DNA from: an uncultured Collinsella sp.
GTDB taxonomy: Bacteria > Actinomycetota > Coriobacteriia > Coriobacteriales > Coriobacteriaceae
Length of the DNA stretch: 16,217 nucleotides
Assembly (NCBI GenBank): GCA_902478885.1
Contig: CABSMS010000049.1
Location: 1 to 16,217 of the forward strand
Direction of reading: 5' to 3'
The position numbers were made by a program, and so were the translations under genes. The notes beneath the pieces are model-generated. The model was not told the origin of the DNA. It worked only from the letters and a program-made list of their open reading frames with translations, and did no database searches. Positions 15,443 through 16,217 of this stretch are shown piece by piece. How positions within the stretch are numbered: the first letter of the stretch is position 1; the number at the start of each line of letters is the position of its first letter.

Positions 15443-15927
15443 CACGACACCTGCCAATCGAACGCGTTGTACTGATGCTCGATCTCGGCGATATGCCCGC
15501 CGCGAATGGTAACACCCACGGCATCGAAGCGAATCGCCTTGAGCGGATAATGCTCCATGAGATAGCAACTTGCGATGCGGCGGTAGCGGCGTTGCTTTTG
15601 GGCGTCCACGGCCTCCTCGGGAAAGACCCGCGTGTTGCAATCCAGGGCGACGCGTCTGGTCTTGACCTCGGCCATCACCACGACATCGTCGAGCTCATCG
15701 AGCAGCACCAGATCGGCTTCGCCCTCGGTGCAACGATAACCCTGCTCCAGCAAGGTGTAGCCGCGCTCGTTAAAGTAGTCGATGGTGATCAGCTCGCCCA
15801 GCATACCCAGCTCGCGGGGACTGAGCCCCTTGATAAACTCGGGCGTCATCGCCCCGCAGTCGAGCTCGCCGTTTTCCCAACGCTCCTTGAGCTGCTGCGT
15901 CTTGCTCTTTTTGCTTGCGGCACTCAT
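15442..15927 (-). CDS. yraN: YraN family (UPF0102) nuclease-fold protein
   Basis: Small protein with a restriction-endonuclease-like fold whose role is not established; it is widely found beside comM and dprA. The 161 residues contain the family core LGELITIDYFNERGY, then the metal-site pattern Glu70-x-Asp72 (TEGEADLVLL) and Glu87-x-Lys89 (MAEVKTRR), so a nuclease site looks intact. The first 35-40 residues (KKSKTQQLKERWENGE and on) precede the core and make it longer than the usual 115-125 residues. The ATG at 15927 has AAAGGAGA just upstream. An open frame to 16017 lacks such support. It is the first gene of the yraN-to-xerC operon. Confidence 0.92.
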   Translation of the reverse strand: MSAASKKSKTQQLKERWENGELDCGAMTPEFIKGLSPRELGMLGELITIDYFNERGYTLLEQGYRCTEGEADLVLLDELDDVVVMAEVKTRRVALDCNTRVFPEEAVDAQKQRRYRRIASCYLMEHYPLKAIRFDAVGVTIRGGHIAEIEHQYNAFDWQVS

Positions 15928-16025
15928 GGGATCTCCTTTCCCGCACACTGCATTGCCCCGATGATGAGGGCACCTTTCATGCGGGTAAGTACCGGAAGCA
16001 AACCAAAAGCTGACCAAATGCCGTC
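15928..16025 (-). promoter_or_regulatory. Region expected to hold the yraN operon promoter (none clear)
   Basis: About 100 bases lie between the upstream terminator and yraN. On the minus strand TTGACG occurs directly after the terminator T-run, but no good -10 follows at 16-18 bases. TACTTA occurs further down at the wrong spacing. A transcription start is needed here because the terminator upstream is strong, but I cannot place it. Confidence 0.2.
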
Positions 16026-16067
16026 AAAAAACGGGCCGTACGCAACAATCACGTTGCACACGGCCCG
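16026..16067 (-). terminator. Intrinsic terminator of the gene entering from the right
   Basis: An 8-bp GC-rich stem (16032-16039 with 16060-16067, CGGGCCGT) and an inner 5-bp stem (GCAAC/GTTGC) are separated by a 2x2 internal loop. On the minus strand they are followed by TTTTTTGACG. This marks the end of a minus-strand transcript coming from beyond the right edge. Confidence 0.88.
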
Positions 16068-16129
16068 CTACCAGCAGGTTTATAAAACCCCGGAGGTCCC
16101 TGTCTCCACAATTGACCTAGAAAAGGCGC

Positions 16130-16171
16130 TCAGTCTGCAGAAAGTTTCCGCAAAAGCTCACGCGGTGCAGA
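16130..16171 (-). CDS. Possible last 13 codons of a minus-strand gene cut by the right edge
   Basis: On the minus strand one frame from the adapter junction reads SAPRELLRKLSAD and stops with TGA at 16132-16130. That is about 60 bases before a strong terminator of the same strand. The basic, helical look is like a protein C-terminus, and the terminator implies a gene ending here. A second frame stays open slightly longer (18 codons), so the choice of frame is uncertain and no function can be given. Confidence 0.35.
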   Translation of the reverse strand, partial: SAPRELLRKLSAD

Positions 16172-16173
16172 GG

Positions 16174-16217
16174 CTGTCTCTTATACACATCTGACGCTGC
16201 CGACGAATAGCCTTGTG
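16174..16217. other. Untrimmed Nextera/Tn5 adapter (right end, not genomic)
   Basis: The last 44 bases are the reverse complement of the left-end adapter: mosaic end CTGTCTCTTATACACATCT, arm GACGCTGCCGACGA, the same index reversed (ATAGCCTT), then GTG from the P5 arm. Genomic sequence ends at 16173. Confidence 0.97.

Noticed and set aside
15443..15640. Longer N-terminus for ComM (66 more codons)
   Set aside because: The extra residues lie over yraN in another frame and are Arg-rich without family similarity. The internal ATG gives the normal ComM beginning and the usual stop-start overlap.
15928..16017. Longer N-terminus for YraN (30 more codons)
   Set aside because: It has no Shine-Dalgarno and unrelated composition, while the ATG at 15927 has a strong one.
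43..16173. CRISPR arrays, tRNA or rRNA genes, riboswitches, prophage or defence genes
   Set aside because: I looked for regular direct repeats, clover-leaf signatures and mobile-element proteins on both strands and found none. Nearly all of the insert is accounted for by housekeeping genes.
1..16217. Terminal inverted repeats of about 42 bp, as if the window were a transposon
   Set aside because: They are exact Nextera adapter plus Tn5 mosaic-end sequence, including a library index. No transposase lies between them, only housekeeping genes.

Overview
The window is a 16.1 kb genomic insert (43-16173) flanked on both sides by the same untrimmed Nextera/Tn5 transposase adapter, so its ends are tagmentation breakpoints rather than natural boundaries. 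The insert is a dense block of housekeeping genes, almost all on the minus strand. It has high GC with strong G/C third-position bias, good Shine-Dalgarno sites, and several TTG/GTG starts. Gene order is the Gram-positive rpsB-tsf-pyrH-frr-uppS-cdsA-dxr-rseP-proS cluster with dprA-trmFO-xerC beside it. The high GC combined with a Firmicute-like order (including the folate-dependent tRNA methyltransferase TrmFO) suggests a Coriobacteriia actinobacterium, most likely Collinsella or a relative. That assignment is inference from gene order and protein flavour, not from a marker search.

Layout, read in the direction of transcription (right to left). At the far right are 13 codons of an unknown gene end, then a strong terminator (16026-16067). 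Next comes an operon yraN-comM-dprA-trmFO-xerC (15927 to 10718), whose genes overlap or nearly abut and concern DNA uptake and processing, recombination and tRNA modification. A weak terminator follows, then a good sigma-70 type promoter (10668-10640) and a leader of about 135 nt ahead of rpsB-tsf, which end at a clear terminator (8796-8831). The third unit is pyrH-frr-uppS-cdsA-dxr-rseP-ispG-proS (8736 to 385), with gaps of 0-25 nt and ending in a strong terminator (303-354). At the far left, on the plus strand and convergent, is the 3' end of an unidentified, possibly phosphotransferase-like gene with its own terminator.

The genes cover translation (S2, EF-Ts, ribosome recycling factor, prolyl-tRNA synthetase, TrmFO), UMP phosphorylation, the MEP isoprenoid pathway (Dxr, IspG) feeding undecaprenyl diphosphate synthesis (UppS), CDP-diacylglycerol synthesis (CdsA), intramembrane proteolysis (RseP), chromosome dimer resolution (XerC) and natural transformation (ComM, DprA).

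I see no phage, insertion sequence, CRISPR array, tRNA, rRNA, riboswitch or defence system. The points most worth a second look are: an extra domain of roughly 80-110 residues, resembling a winged helix, inserted in the RseP protease between its metal-binding helix and the next membrane segment; an XerC whose conserved N-terminus has no ATG/GTG/TTG start; and the adapter sequence at both ends.
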